Assembly (NCBI GenBank): GCA_000564995.1
Contig: JDFH01000012.1
Coordinates: 1-64,000 of the forward strand
Origin: Atopobium sp. ICM42b
GTDB taxonomy: Bacteria > Actinomycetota > Coriobacteriia > Coriobacteriales > Atopobiaceae
Length of the DNA stretch: 64,000 nucleotides
Reading direction: 5' to 3'
The first letter of the stretch is position 1; each line of letters starts with the position of its first letter. A program made the position numbers and the translations under genes. A model generated the notes under the pieces. That model did not search any database and had not been told where the DNA came from. It saw only the letters and a program-made list of their open reading frames with translations. Positions 44,394 to 53,661 of the stretch are shown piece after piece.

Positions 44394-46496
44394 TTACTCC
44401 CCATCAATCGCTGTGATTCTATAAAGTTTATACGGTCCTTCTTCAAGTACCAACTCAAATCCTGGAGCACCATTATCAATATTGAGACCAGACCATACTC
44501 CTTCTTCTTTAGGCATAGTTGGGTACTGATCATCTGGATACATATTCAAACGAATAAAATACTGCGCGCCAACAGAACGAACGGCATCTTGAACCGATTT
44601 TTCATAAAACACGCGATTTAGCTTTTCTCTAATCAACCTGCTTTCAGGTGACTCATTATCATTGTATTTAAACTTGTAGTACACGTTTAAACCATCTATC
44701 GCATAAGCAAGAGATGATCCATCAAATGGATTATTGAGTACAACTGAGTCCCCAACAATTTCTTTTACTCTTTGAACAAACGCCTGTTCAGAAGCGGAAT
44801 AAGTCTTCCAGTCTTGTGGAATATATGACTCGCTCATCCAATGTAGACTCATCTGAAAACGACTTGGCTCATGTGTCTGAAACTGCAAAGGATCAACTGG
44901 GGTCCACAGTGCATATACGACAGGAATAGAAAGTAAAACTGCAAACGCACTCTTAAGAAGAGAAATTCGACTACGCGACAAACGTGGCTTATCGCTTGTA
45001 GTGAACTGAGCAGGTCTTACTGCATGTTTTACTTTTTGAAGCACAACTAAAACAGCAGAAACAATATCAATACCACCTTGTAAAACTAATGGCGTAGAGG
45101 TGATACACATGATGGCAGCAATACGCTCTGGGTCTGTGTACCAAAAGCCAATAAGAAAACGCTTTACATCTACGTTACCCATAAGTCCCACAACAAAGAA
45201 AATAGAAACAAAGAGCAGGCTGCAAGCATACCAACGAGATTTTTTAACGAGAAGAGCGTGGATAAAGCCAACCCAGAAAAGCACCGTACAAACTGCTTCT
45301 GGGACATTCATGATGAACGACTGAGTGGCAATATGCATAATTGAGTCAAGTGGGTTTATATCCCAACCCCAAAGAAAATGCACAACAGATTTCATAAAGC
45401 TGCTATTCAAAACAATGGTCCACATACCAATACAAAGGACAATACAGAGCGTCTCAAAAGCAACTAAGATAGCAACTTTATTCTTTTTATCTGCGTATTT
45501 ATTGGTCACCATGCGTGGGATAAATGAAACTAACACGTAAGGGAACACCATAATTGCCCAGAAAAATGCACCATTTGGATGGCAAAAAACAATTCCCAAA
45601 AGTACCGAAATGAGCATGAAGATATCTGAAGCCTTCTGGGGTTTCTCGCCATGTTTATGAGAAGACGATTGCGCAATCGAATCAAGGAGTTGCACAAACA
45701 AATACACTGCTATAGGAACACAGCAGAAGGAAAGCATATTTGGAAACGGGCCATGGACTGTGAGCATGCGGACAGGAAATGCCATATTGGCAAATGCTGC
45801 AAAGGGTGCAAGTACTGCCGCCTGGATTTTCTTTCCAAAAATCTTTGAAACAAGCGCAAAAAGTCCTAATGGGTACACTAAGCCGGTCCACACCACATTA
45901 ACGGCATTTTCTGCCATTCCAATTGAACAGTGTGTAAGTAATGTAACTACTGAGGCAAAGTTGTGAAATGCCAAAGGATAATACCAAGAGCCCGAGAAAG
46001 GCTGTGGTGTAGAGAGCGGCAAACCGTCAAAAACAGATGCTCTAAAAGTCGAAAAAACACCTGTTTGAATAATTCTATTGATGTAAGAGATATGAGTGTA
46101 GTTGTCGTCATATTGCAAGAAGTTATTTGGATTTCCAAGACCTCGATAAAACACATAACTTGCTGCGAGTGCGCCAAGACAAATAACAATGCAGACTCCA
46201 GGCAAAGAAAGCGACAAAGAAGAATAGATCTTTTTGTGTAAAAGTCTCTCTGAGCCAAATCGAGTTGCTGCAATAAGGGCGAGAAAACATGCCGTAAGAG
46301 CAAAAAGCGGGATAAGCCCCTTGAGACCAAGAGGATACATTGCAATGCCCGCAACAATATAAAAAACGACGCTTAACGGGCCAGCCACGGCAAGCGAAAG
46401 TGCTCGTTTACCACCTGATAAACGAGCGCCCAGATATCCTGGAACAAAAACAATTGCTGTTGTAACTATAAGAACAAGAACAAATTGTTTCCACAT
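44394..46496 (-). CDS. Large polytopic membrane protein (DUF6541-like, GT-C type layout)
   Basis: A 700-aa protein with about 13 hydrophobic helices in the first 530 residues and a hydrophilic extracytoplasmic end (about 535-700) rich in Trp/Tyr ([35 protein letters not shown]). An early outside loop carries [16 protein letters not shown], an acidic motif like the DxD loop of GT-C glycosyltransferases. It probably adds or assembles sugars of the rhamnose glycan using lipid-linked donors. It sits between tyrS and rmlA. An exact copy of the repeated motif encodes HGEKPQK in a cytoplasmic loop (45639-45650). No close characterised homologue is known to me. Confidence 0.75.
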   Translation of the reverse strand: MWKQFVLVLIVTTAIVFVPGYLGARLSGGKRALSLAVAGPLSVVFYIVAGIAMYPLGLKGLIPLFALTACFLALIAATRFGSERLLHKKIYSSLSLSLPGVCIVICLGALAASYVFYRGLGNPNNFLQYDDNYTHISYINRIIQTGVFSTFRASVFDGLPLSTPQPFSGSWYYPLAFHNFASVVTLLTHCSIGMAENAVNVVWTGLVYPLGLFALVSKIFGKKIQAAVLAPFAAFANMAFPVRMLTVHGPFPNMLSFCCVPIAVYLFVQLLDSIAQSSSHKHGEKPQKASDIFMLISVLLGIVFCHPNGAFFWAIMVFPYVLVSFIPRMVTNKYADKKNKVAILVAFETLCIVLCIGMWTIVLNSSFMKSVVHFLWGWDINPLDSIMHIATQSFIMNVPEAVCTVLFWVGFIHALLVKKSRWYACSLLFVSIFFVVGLMGNVDVKRFLIGFWYTDPERIAAIMCITSTPLVLQGGIDIVSAVLVVLQKVKHAVRPAQFTTSDKPRLSRSRISLLKSAFAVLLSIPVVYALWTPVDPLQFQTHEPSRFQMSLHWMSESYIPQDWKTYSASEQAFVQRVKEIVGDSVVLNNPFDGSSLAYAIDGLNVYYKFKYNDNESPESRLIREKLNRVFYEKSVQDAVRSVGAQYFIRLNMYPDDQYPTMPKEEGVWSGLNIDNGAPGFELVLEEGPYKLYRITAIDGE
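45639..45650 (+). repeat. Repeated motif GGGTTTCTCGCC, copy 3 (exact)
   Basis: Exact 12-mer followed by A, inside the large membrane protein gene, read as GEKP. It shares 19 consecutive bases with copy 1. Confidence 0.85.
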
Positions 46497-46526
46497 GCGT
46501 ATGCGCCCTTAATTAGTGCTTCTGTT

Positions 46527-47738
46527 TTAGACGAGCTTAGCCCAGCGCTTCTTACCTGCCTGGAGAAGAGCCTTCTCAAGAACTGATGGTTCAACCTTAT
46601 AGGTCTTTGCTGGAAGAGGTTGCTGATTAATCTTGATACCACCGCCATCAATCAGACGACGACCCTCACCATTACTTGAAGCAATCTCTACTTCAACCAA
46701 AATCTTTGGCAGGTAAATGAGGCCGTCTTCATCCGCTTCTAGGGAAATTGCAAACTCTTTGACATCGTCAGGGACCTCATTGTTCTTAAACTGAGCATCA
46801 AAAGCTGCCTGAGCCTTAAGACCTTCTCCCTCACCGTGATAAAGGTCAACAATATTTCTACCAAGAGCACGCTTAAGCTGGTAAGGATCAGCAGTACCGT
46901 CCTCAAAGCTCCTATCAATAGCATCAAGCTCATCAATAGAAAGCGTAGAGCAAAGACGGTAATACATTGGAATAATCTCATCAGTGATAGACATGACCTT
47001 GCCAAACATATCGTTTGGCTCATCGGTCAGTCCAATGTAGTTTCCATAAGACTTACTCATCTTCTTAGTACCATCAGTACCTACAAGTAGAGGCATGGTA
47101 AGCGCAATCTGCGGCTCCATGTCCATATCACGCATAAGATCACGGCCGGCAAGCAAGTTGAAGATCTGGTCGTTTCCGCCCATCTCTACGTCTGCCTTGA
47201 TAACAACAGAATCATATGCCTGAAGAACTGGATAAATAAACTCATGGAGGGCAATTGGCTGTTGGTTGTAATAACGATTAGAGAAGTCTTCTCGCTCAAG
47301 AATACGGGCAATGGTGAACTTGCTCATAAGACCAAGCATGGTCTCAAGGTTCATAGGCTTAATCCAGTCACCGTTATGAACAACGGTAGTTCTTTCTGGA
47401 TCTAAAATCTTCATTGCCTGGTTAACATAGGTCTCTGCGTTAGCATCTACCTGCTCTGCAGTGAGCGGAGGACGGGTAGAATCTCGACCAGAAGGGTCAC
47501 CAATCAGCGCAGTGCCACTACCAATAATCAACGTGACATTATGGCCAAGGTCCTGGAACTGACGCATCTTGCGCAGCGGAACTGCGTGGCCCAGGTGCAA
47601 ATCAGGACTTGTTGGATCTACGCCAAGCTTGATGTTAAGAGGAGTGCCCTTCTTGAGTTTCTCTTTTAGACCGTCCAAAGGAACAATTTGCATAGTTCCT
47701 GAAGTAATAACACGGAGCTGTTCTTCTACTGAAAGCAC
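46527..47738 (-). CDS. tyrS: Tyrosyl-tRNA synthetase
   Basis: A class I synthetase of 403 aa charging tRNA-Tyr. The HIGH-type motif is PDLHLGH near residue 45, the KMSKS motif is TKKMSKSYGN near 232, and a C-terminal S4 RNA-binding domain covers about 340-403. The start is GTG (MLSVEEQL) with AGAGGA 6 nt upstream; the longer frame's 20 extra hydrophobic residues lack a ribosome site. No T-box is evident in the 160 bp upstream. It heads the rml operon by spacing (30 bp to the next gene), although a promoter between them cannot be excluded. Confidence 0.95.
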   Translation of the reverse strand: MLSVEEQLRVITSGTMQIVPLDGLKEKLKKGTPLNIKLGVDPTSPDLHLGHAVPLRKMRQFQDLGHNVTLIIGSGTALIGDPSGRDSTRPPLTAEQVDANAETYVNQAMKILDPERTTVVHNGDWIKPMNLETMLGLMSKFTIARILEREDFSNRYYNQQPIALHEFIYPVLQAYDSVVIKADVEMGGNDQIFNLLAGRDLMRDMDMEPQIALTMPLLVGTDGTKKMSKSYGNYIGLTDEPNDMFGKVMSITDEIIPMYYRLCSTLSIDELDAIDRSFEDGTADPYQLKRALGRNIVDLYHGEGEGLKAQAAFDAQFKNNEVPDDVKEFAISLEADEDGLIYLPKILVEVEIASSNGEGRRLIDGGGIKINQQPLPAKTYKVEPSVLEKALLQAGKKRWAKLV

Positions 47739-47843
47739 TCTGTATCCTCTCAACGCAAGCCTGTTAAACCATATAGTTACTGCTACAAATAGTATCAATC
47801 AAATATGTTATCTATCAGAATACAACAGAGTTGTAACTCTTTA

Positions 47844-47873
47844 TTCACTGAAACATAAATATCAGACTATAAT
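47844..47873 (+). promoter_or_regulatory. Promoter of the class A PBP gene
   Basis: A perfect -10 TATAAT at 47868-47873 is preceded at 18 bp by TTCACT as -35. The start codon follows 26 bp later with AAGGAGG. Confidence 0.75.
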
Positions 47874-47899
47874 AGTGAGAGCTATGACAAGGAGGCTCA

Positions 47900-50038
47900 A
47901 TGGGTATTAGAACCCGTCGTGCACGTACACACGCAAATACACATGCCGTAGGTTTTGGCGTTGCTGGATTCTTTGGCTTTATGGCTCTTCTCGCGCTTGC
48001 ACTTGCTCTTTCTTTGGGTGCAGCTGTTTCTTCATGGCTCGAGGACCTGCCTGATTACAACTCTGCTGATGCCTACCTGGTAGCAGAGCCTACCCGCGTT
48101 TATGACTCCAAGGGTAACGACATTGCTGACTTCTATCTGCAGCAGCGCCGTTCCGTTACCCTGGATCAGATTTCTCCTTATGTTATTCAGGGCACTATTG
48201 ATACTGAGGACAAGCGTTTTTATTCCCACAGTGGTATTGACCCCTGGGGTATTGTCCGAGCATCTGTTGGCTCTCTGTTTGGTGGCGGCGAAGGTGCTTC
48301 CACTATTACACAGCAGCTTGTTCGTAACACTGTTCTTTCCAACGAGCAGTTTGAGCGTTCTTTGAAGCGTAAGGTCCGCGAGGCTTACATCTCTATTCAA
48401 ATGGAGAAGAAGTTTACTAAAGACCAGATTCTTAATATGTACCTCAACACCATTTACTACGGTAATGGTGCTTACGGTATTGAAGCAGCAAGTATTATCT
48501 ACTTCAACAAGCATGCAAGTGACTTAACTCTTGCTGAGGCTGCAACACTTGCTGGTCTTCCAAACGCACCTTCTGCCTATGACCCAACCGTCAATCCAGA
48601 GGCTGCAAGAGAAAGACGCAACACTGTTCTTGAGCGTATGCTTCGCGCAGGTGATATTACGCAGGAGCAATACGATGAGGCTGTTGCTGAGGACTTAGTG
48701 CTTAATCCTGGTACTTTGACCGACAACATTGGCCAGTTCCCTTACTGGACTGACTATATTCGTAGTCTGCTTCAGGAAGACTTTGATAGCGATACCATTC
48801 TTCAAGGTGGATTGCGCGTTTACACCACGCTTGATCCTGACCTTCAGAAAGACGCTGATGAGGCTGCTACAAGGCGTATCGCTGAGCTTGGCAATCCTCG
48901 CCTTGGTGCTGCTTTGGTTTCTATTGATCCTCAAACTGGCTACATTAAGGCAATGGTTGGCGGACAGGATTACTCTAAGAGCCAGTACAACATCGCAACC
49001 AGTAGTAACCGTCAGATGGGCTCCAGCTTTAAGATGTATACGCTGGTAGCGGCCCTTTCTGAAGGCATGAACCCAGAGATTGTTCTTAACGGCAACTCTC
49101 CTATGCAAATTACGCCAACATGGTTGGTCAGAAACGCTGGTAACTACAGCTACGGAGCAATTACGCTGCGTCAAGGTACGGTTTATTCTTCCAACACTGT
49201 TTATGCGCAGGTTGCTGAAGCTATTGGTATCGATAAAATCCTTCAGACTTGCTACGCTATGGGCATTCGTACCCAGCTACAGCCATACCTGTCTACCACT
49301 CTTGGTTCTCAGGGCGTAACCCCTATTGAACAGTGCACAGCTTTTGCAACCCTTGCTGCAGGCGGTGTTCGCCGTGATGCTGTAGCAATTACGCGCATCG
49401 AAGACCGTAACGGAAACGTTATCTACGAGCACAAAGACAACCCAGTTCAGGCAATTAGTCCAGCTGTTGCTGCAGCTGCTACAAACGTTCTGAGTGGCGT
49501 TCTTACTTCTGGTACTGGTCGTTATGCCTACAACCTGAAGACTTTCAACCAACCAGTTGCTGGTAAGACTGGTACTTCCGATAACTCTGAAGACCTTTGG
49601 TTCTGCGCTTATACCCCACAGCTTGCAACAGTAGCTTGGTGCGGATATCCAGATAGTCGTGACCCTGTTATCATCGGCGGTGGAGAGTCCTCTACCTTTG
49701 TTACTGCTCAGTATGTTTGGGCGTACTACATGAACGCAGCTCTCTCTGGTGTTGCTCGTGCTGAGTTCCCTAAAACTACTGAAACTATCGCTTACAAGCC
49801 TGATAGCTACTGGAAGTTTGTTGGTGGCTCTGCTAATGCCAAGCAAGAAAAGAAAGATGACGACGAAGAGGAAGAGGAAGAGGAGGAAGAGGAAGAGGAC
49901 GATTCAACCACTACTCCTACTACTCCTACCACTCCTACCACTCCGGCCACTCCTGGTACTGGTACTGGTACTGGTACGGGCACCGGAACAGGAACGGGCA
50001 CTGGAACAGGTACTGGAACAGGAACAGGTACTCCATAA
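47900..50038 (+). CDS. Class A penicillin-binding protein with repeat tail
   Basis: A bifunctional peptidoglycan glycosyltransferase/transpeptidase of 712 aa. Membrane helix near 18-45; GT51 domain about 70-240 (EDKRFYSHSGIDP, TITQQLVRN); transpeptidase about 320-610 with SSFK (serine nucleophile), SSNT and KTGTSD. The last 65 residues are low complexity: about 15 Asp/Glu, TTP repeats, then 13 Gly-Thr pairs (49955-50032), outside the cell. Such tails probably cross the wall or bind cations. AAGGAGG precedes the ATG. The gene has a perfect promoter and terminator and is monocistronic. Confidence 0.96.
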   Translation: MGIRTRRARTHANTHAVGFGVAGFFGFMALLALALALSLGAAVSSWLEDLPDYNSADAYLVAEPTRVYDSKGNDIADFYLQQRRSVTLDQISPYVIQGTIDTEDKRFYSHSGIDPWGIVRASVGSLFGGGEGASTITQQLVRNTVLSNEQFERSLKRKVREAYISIQMEKKFTKDQILNMYLNTIYYGNGAYGIEAASIIYFNKHASDLTLAEAATLAGLPNAPSAYDPTVNPEAARERRNTVLERMLRAGDITQEQYDEAVAEDLVLNPGTLTDNIGQFPYWTDYIRSLLQEDFDSDTILQGGLRVYTTLDPDLQKDADEAATRRIAELGNPRLGAALVSIDPQTGYIKAMVGGQDYSKSQYNIATSSNRQMGSSFKMYTLVAALSEGMNPEIVLNGNSPMQITPTWLVRNAGNYSYGAITLRQGTVYSSNTVYAQVAEAIGIDKILQTCYAMGIRTQLQPYLSTTLGSQGVTPIEQCTAFATLAAGGVRRDAVAITRIEDRNGNVIYEHKDNPVQAISPAVAAAATNVLSGVLTSGTGRYAYNLKTFNQPVAGKTGTSDNSEDLWFCAYTPQLATVAWCGYPDSRDPVIIGGGESSTFVTAQYVWAYYMNAALSGVARAEFPKTTETIAYKPDSYWKFVGGSANAKQEKKDDDEEEEEEEEEEEDDSTTTPTTPTTPTTPATPGTGTGTGTGTGTGTGTGTGTGTGTGTP
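49955..50032 (+). repeat. Thirteen Gly-Thr hexamer units in the PBP tail
   Basis: Thirteen six-base units of the form GGNACN. The first units are GGTACT, later ones vary at third positions (GGAACA, GGCACT), so the array is an old repeat that has drifted. Unit changes keep the frame, so length polymorphism is possible without phase switching. Confidence 0.85.
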
Positions 50039-50058
50039 ACCTCTGGTTTATCTACAGC

Positions 50059-50092
50059 AAAAAGGAGTCTGCTCTATGCAGGCTCCTTTTTT
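50059..50092 (+). terminator. PBP gene terminator
   Basis: AAAAAGGAG with an extended CTG/CAG stem pairs with CTCCTTTTT, followed by T. It lies 20 bp past the stop. Confidence 0.92.
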
Positions 50093-50111
50093 GTAAGACT
50101 TGTGCCTTGAC

Positions 50112-50123
50112 GGGTTTCTCGCC
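50112..50123 (+). repeat. Repeated motif GGGTTTCTCGCC, copy 4 (exact)
   Basis: Exact 12-mer followed by A, in the gap between the PBP terminator and the argR stop; it does not encode protein. Confidence 0.85.
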
Positions 50124-50136
50124 AAAGGCTTTATGT

Positions 50137-50577
50137 TTAGAAGATGTTGTATACGTTGCCAAGCTGCGTAATGATGCGCACCACGTCTGCAGCGTGCTCA
50201 GTCTTATCCACAATCATCAAAACGGTATCGTCGCCGGCAACGGTGCCAACAACGTGGTCAAGCTCAACATCGTCAAGGGCAAACGCAACGGCTGATGCAG
50301 TGCCCGGATGGCATCGAATCACAATAAGATTCTCTGCTGCCGTAGCCCCAACCACAAACTCAGAGAGCATTTTCTGCAAATGCATATCTTCAGAAAGCAC
50401 ATAGGCGCCCTCAGGAAGCTTTTGCAAATCCATTTCTGCAGTATCACGAGAAACGGTTGCTTGAGTACAGGCAAAGCCACGATTTTTGAGCATATCAACA
50501 AGATCGCGCTGTGTGCGGATGGACTCGCTGCGAACAAGCTCACGAATCACGTCCTGTCGAGCATTTCTATGCTTCAC
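50137..50577 (-). CDS. argR: Arginine repressor
   Basis: A 146-aa ArgR/AhrC protein: winged helix DNA-binding domain at about 1-70 (RTQRDLVDMLKNRGFACTQATVSRD) and a C-terminal arginine-binding hexamerisation domain (LIVIRCHPGTASAVAFALD, GTVAGDDTVLMIV). It represses arginine synthesis or activates catabolism depending on the host; no arg gene is in the window. I favour the GTG start (MKHRNARQ) with GAAGG 4 nt upstream; the ATG 42 bp earlier is possible. ARG-box-like sequences lie upstream, suggesting self-control. Confidence 0.94.
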   Translation of the reverse strand: MKHRNARQDVIRELVRSESIRTQRDLVDMLKNRGFACTQATVSRDTAEMDLQKLPEGAYVLSEDMHLQKMLSEFVVGATAAENLIVIRCHPGTASAVAFALDDVELDHVVGTVAGDDTVLMIVDKTEHAADVVRIITQLGNVYNIF

Positions 50578-50626
50578 GACGCCTTCTTTCCTTATACGAC
50601 TCGCTAACTTTGAAAACAAATGATAG

Positions 50627-50640
50627 TGAATAAAAGAATA
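50627..50640. promoter_or_regulatory. ARG-box-like sequence upstream of argR
   Basis: TGAATAAAAGAATA resembles the half-symmetric ARG box TGAATNNNNATTCA. A second candidate, GAATATTGCATTC, lies at 50706-50718. Both are between argR and the divergent C39-like gene. Confidence 0.35.
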
Positions 50641-50799
50641 TACTTAATCAACCCTTATGCGCATGCCAAACCGCTAAACGGTGCAAATAACCCGCTCGTC
50701 GGTCGGAATATTGCATTCACCGTTTTCTAAAAGTATTTATACACTTCTCGCCGTATGATTCATCATGAGTGAAACTATTTTTACGGCTTGGAGGCCACC

Positions 50800-51849
50800 A
50801 TGCCCCTGAATGATTCACCTGATAGAAGACAAGGCTCCTACGGAGATCCTGCAATGCGTCGCCGTCCTCCACAAAATGGCCGTCCTCCTCGTGATGGCGG
50901 TATTTCTGATAGGCAGGCAAGACGTCGCAAGAGAAATACCCTTGGTTCGCAGGCCATTCTCTTTAAGAGACAGTCTCTACTACATCGCATTGATTCTCGT
51001 ACGAGAACCTATATTGTCATTGGACTAGCGGTCATCGCGGCGCTCTTACTGGTCTTTATTGTGTCGAGCTGCGTGCGTGGTTGCGCTAAAGAATCTACTC
51101 CAGAGGTAGAGGTCAACTCCGTTGATTCTCGCGTTGCTGTGGGAACTTCAGAGGAGCTGACTAAAGCCCTGGCAGCCAAGCTAGATCAGAACAAAAACCT
51201 TGCCTGGATTGCAGAACACGCTGATAAATACAGCGATAAAAGCCTCATTGAGCTGGCACTTGCCCACCCTGAGGCTATTGATTTTGTTGCAAACTATCCC
51301 GATTCTGACGGCAAAGCCAAAACCTACGACGATTCAATCACCAAAGGCACAGCTCCTCAGCTTTATACCTGGGACTCCAGGTGGGGTGGCGTCTCATATG
51401 CTGGTTCTGTAATTGCTACCAAGGGCTCAGGTCCCACTGCCCTCTCTATGGCATACATGGGCCTCACCGGAAAGAACAACTGGACTCCAGCAGATATTGC
51501 GGGCGCTGTTGAAACCGCCAAGGCAACGGACACCGACTCTGGAATGAACAGATCATTTCTCGAGAAGAACTTAGCTAACCTTGGTCTTACCGCTGATAGC
51601 TATAACATTTCTGCCGACAATATCACCACGCTTCTAGATGCCGAAACCTTCCTGCTTGTTGAGGTTAAGGGCAATAAGCTGAGCTCTGATGGCGATCACT
51701 GGATTTTGGTAACCAGCAAGAACGATGACGGCACCGTAAATGTCCACGACCCTCTGTCCCCTGAGGTAAGCGCACGTCCATGGGCGGCAGAAACTATTGC
51801 CAGCGCTGCAAACACCCTATATACCGTGACGGTAAAGGCCGCGGAGTAA
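50800..51849 (+). CDS. C39-like protein with active-site cysteine replaced by serine
   Basis: A 349-aa protein: basic Arg/Pro-rich cytoplasmic start (1-65), one helix (about 70-92), a helical stalk, then a C39-like papain fold at about 186-345. The order matches family 2 of peptidase C39: WDSRWGGVSYAGSVIATKGSGPTALSMAY, then GDHWILVTS and VHDPLSPEVSARP. Where the family has GCGPT, this protein has GSGPT: residue 210 is Ser, codon TCA at 51427. The histidine is kept. It may be a non-catalytic binding domain or a rare Ser variant. The ATG has GGAGG 5 nt upstream; a TTG frame is 4 residues longer. Confidence 0.85.
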   Translation: MPLNDSPDRRQGSYGDPAMRRRPPQNGRPPRDGGISDRQARRRKRNTLGSQAILFKRQSLLHRIDSRTRTYIVIGLAVIAALLLVFIVSSCVRGCAKESTPEVEVNSVDSRVAVGTSEELTKALAAKLDQNKNLAWIAEHADKYSDKSLIELALAHPEAIDFVANYPDSDGKAKTYDDSITKGTAPQLYTWDSRWGGVSYAGSVIATKGSGPTALSMAYMGLTGKNNWTPADIAGAVETAKATDTDSGMNRSFLEKNLANLGLTADSYNISADNITTLLDAETFLLVEVKGNKLSSDGDHWILVTSKNDDGTVNVHDPLSPEVSARPWAAETIASAANTLYTVTVKAAE

Positions 51850-51853
51850 AAAA

Positions 51854-51882
51854 CCCAGCATCCACAAAAGGTGAATGCTGGG
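51854..51882 (-). terminator. Phosphohexomutase gene terminator
   Basis: CCCAGCATCCAC and GGTGAATGCTGGG pair with one mismatch, followed on the minus strand by TTTTTT. It lies between the two convergent genes. Confidence 0.85.
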
Positions 51883-51888
51883 CTGGAC

Positions 51889-51900
51889 GGGTTTCTCGCC
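51889..51900 (+). repeat. Repeated motif GGGTTTCTCGCC, copy 5 (exact)
   Basis: Exact 12-mer followed by A, directly beside the terminator between the C39-like and phosphohexomutase genes; noncoding. Confidence 0.85.
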
Positions 51901-51939
51901 AATAAATTGCGTGGAAAACGTTTTAGAGGTAAAGGCGAA

Positions 51940-53661
51940 CTATGAAAGCACCTTCTGAGCGGCCTCGCTGAGCTCTGCAACGCGAGCCTCAGCCTCTTCG
52001 CGAGTTTTGCCGTTGGCAAAGAGATAGGCCTTGACCTTAGGCTCGGTGCCTGATGGACGGAAGATGACCTTGTTGTCTCCCTCAAGCCTATACTCAATAA
52101 CGTTGGATGCTGGCAGCGTCTGAGGAGCCTCTTTCTGCAGGCCCGAGACGCGAGGCATTTCTGCACACTCAGCATAGTCTGTTACGCCAACAACCTTGTA
52201 GTTGCCCACCGTTTCCAGTGGATTCTTACGCAGGCTGCTCATGATCTGAGCCATCTTAGCGGCGCCCTCAGCGCCTGGATAGGCAGCATTGACAACGCCA
52301 TTGAGGTAGTAGCCATAGCGCTGGTACAGGGCATCCATTGCCTCGTAGAGGTCCATGTTACGAGCTGCGTACCAAGAAGCCATCTCAACGCAAAGCATGG
52401 TAGCGACAATAGCGTCCTTATCGCGAGCATGTGTGCCAACAAGATAGCCGTAGGACTCCTCAAAGCCCATGAGGAAGCGATCCTCCTCACCGGCATCCTT
52501 GAGCTGGTCAATTTGGTCGCCAATGTACTTGAAGCCAGTGAGAACGCGGCGCATCTCAAAGCCGCGAGCACGTGCCAAGACGTCGGGCATAGCAGAGGAT
52601 ACGATAGTAGAAACGGCTACCTTATCCTGGGGTTTCTCGCCACGCTCTTCAGCCATGGTAAGGAGCCAGTCCATAAGCAGGACACCCATCTCGTTACCGG
52701 AAAGCAGCACGTAATCGCCGTTGTGAGGGATTGCAGTACCCATACGGTCGGCATCTGGGTCGGTTGCCACCAAAAGGTTTGGCTTGACCTTGTCGGCAAG
52801 CTTGAGGCCCAGCTCAAGTGCCTCACGGAACTCTGGATTTGGATAGGAGCATGTGGGGAAGTTTCCATCTGGCTCTGCCTGCTCTGGAACAACGTCAACG
52901 TCATTGACGCCAATCTCCTTGAGAATGCGCGTGACGCACTCCATACCTGTACCGTTGAGCGGCGTGTACACAACCTTGTAGCCGTCGGCAGCCTTAAATC
53001 CTGGAATAGAAACACGCTTGATAGCCTCAATAAAGTTGTCCAGAACCTCTTCTGGAGTCCAAATGATCAGACCCTTCTCCAGGCCCTCTTCAAAATCCAT
53101 AGGCTTGACGTCAAAAGGATTAACGCGCGCGATGTTTGCAGAAATCTCTGCTGCAGCCTCGTCAGTAATCTGTCCGCCGTTATCGTTGTACACCTTGTAG
53201 CCGTTATAAGGCGCAGGGTTGTGGCTTGCGGTAAGCACAATACCTGCGGAAGTCTTGAGGTAGCGGACGGCAAACGAGAGCGTTGGGACAGGCTCAATGC
53301 GTGGATAGACGTACACACGGATGCCATTAGCTGCTAAAACACCAGCTGCAACCTTCTGGAAATCCTCACCCTTGAGGCGAGAATCCCTTGCAAGAGCCAC
53401 GGTAGGATTTTGGTAGTGAGCGTTGAGGTAATCCGCAAGACCCTGGGTTGCCTGAGCAACAACATAGACGTTCATGCGATTAGTGCCAACACCAATGGTG
53501 CCACGAAGGCCCGCGGTACCAAAAGCAAGCGAACGATAAAATGCGTCGTAGAGCTTATCTTCTGCTTCTGGCTTTGCAAGCTCTCCGAGCTCTTTTACCA
53601 GGTCTTCTTCGGTGACGTTTGCACGCCAGGACTCAAATGTTTCCATAACTTTTGCATCCAT
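51940..53661 (-). CDS. Phosphoglucomutase/phosphomannomutase (alpha-D-phosphohexomutase)
   Basis: Interconverts hexose 1- and 6-phosphates, here probably glucose, feeding rmlA. The 573-aa protein has FGTAGLRG near the N-terminus, the phosphoserine loop TASHNPAPYNGYK, the metal loop DPDADRMG, and the phosphate-binding FRPSGTEPKVK near the end. Its length and the TASHNP form fit the Gram-positive PgcA type. The ATG giving MDAKVMET has GGGAG upstream; a TTG is 4 residues earlier. An exact repeated motif lies inside (52630-52641) as RGEKPQD. Confidence 0.95.
   Translation of the reverse strand: MDAKVMETFESWRANVTEEDLVKELGELAKPEAEDKLYDAFYRSLAFGTAGLRGTIGVGTNRMNVYVVAQATQGLADYLNAHYQNPTVALARDSRLKGEDFQKVAAGVLAANGIRVYVYPRIEPVPTLSFAVRYLKTSAGIVLTASHNPAPYNGYKVYNDNGGQITDEAAAEISANIARVNPFDVKPMDFEEGLEKGLIIWTPEEVLDNFIEAIKRVSIPGFKAADGYKVVYTPLNGTGMECVTRILKEIGVNDVDVVPEQAEPDGNFPTCSYPNPEFREALELGLKLADKVKPNLLVATDPDADRMGTAIPHNGDYVLLSGNEMGVLLMDWLLTMAEERGEKPQDKVAVSTIVSSAMPDVLARARGFEMRRVLTGFKYIGDQIDQLKDAGEEDRFLMGFEESYGYLVGTHARDKDAIVATMLCVEMASWYAARNMDLYEAMDALYQRYGYYLNGVVNAAYPGAEGAAKMAQIMSSLRKNPLETVGNYKVVGVTDYAECAEMPRVSGLQKEAPQTLPASNVIEYRLEGDNKVIFRPSGTEPKVKAYLFANGKTREEAEARVAELSEAAQKVLS
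52630..52641 (+). repeat. Repeated motif GGGTTTCTCGCC, copy 6 (exact)
   Basis: Exact 12-mer followed by A, in the phosphohexomutase gene, read as GEKP on the gene strand. Confidence 0.85.

Noticed and set aside
48032..48514. Long antisense frames within PBP, feoB, ppc, rml and other genes
   Set aside because: They are shadows of strongly supported genes and have no ribosome sites or recognisable domains.
49955..50038. Phase-variable simple repeat in the PBP gene
   Set aside because: Units are six bases, so changes keep the frame; the array has drifted at third positions, unlike an active contingency locus.
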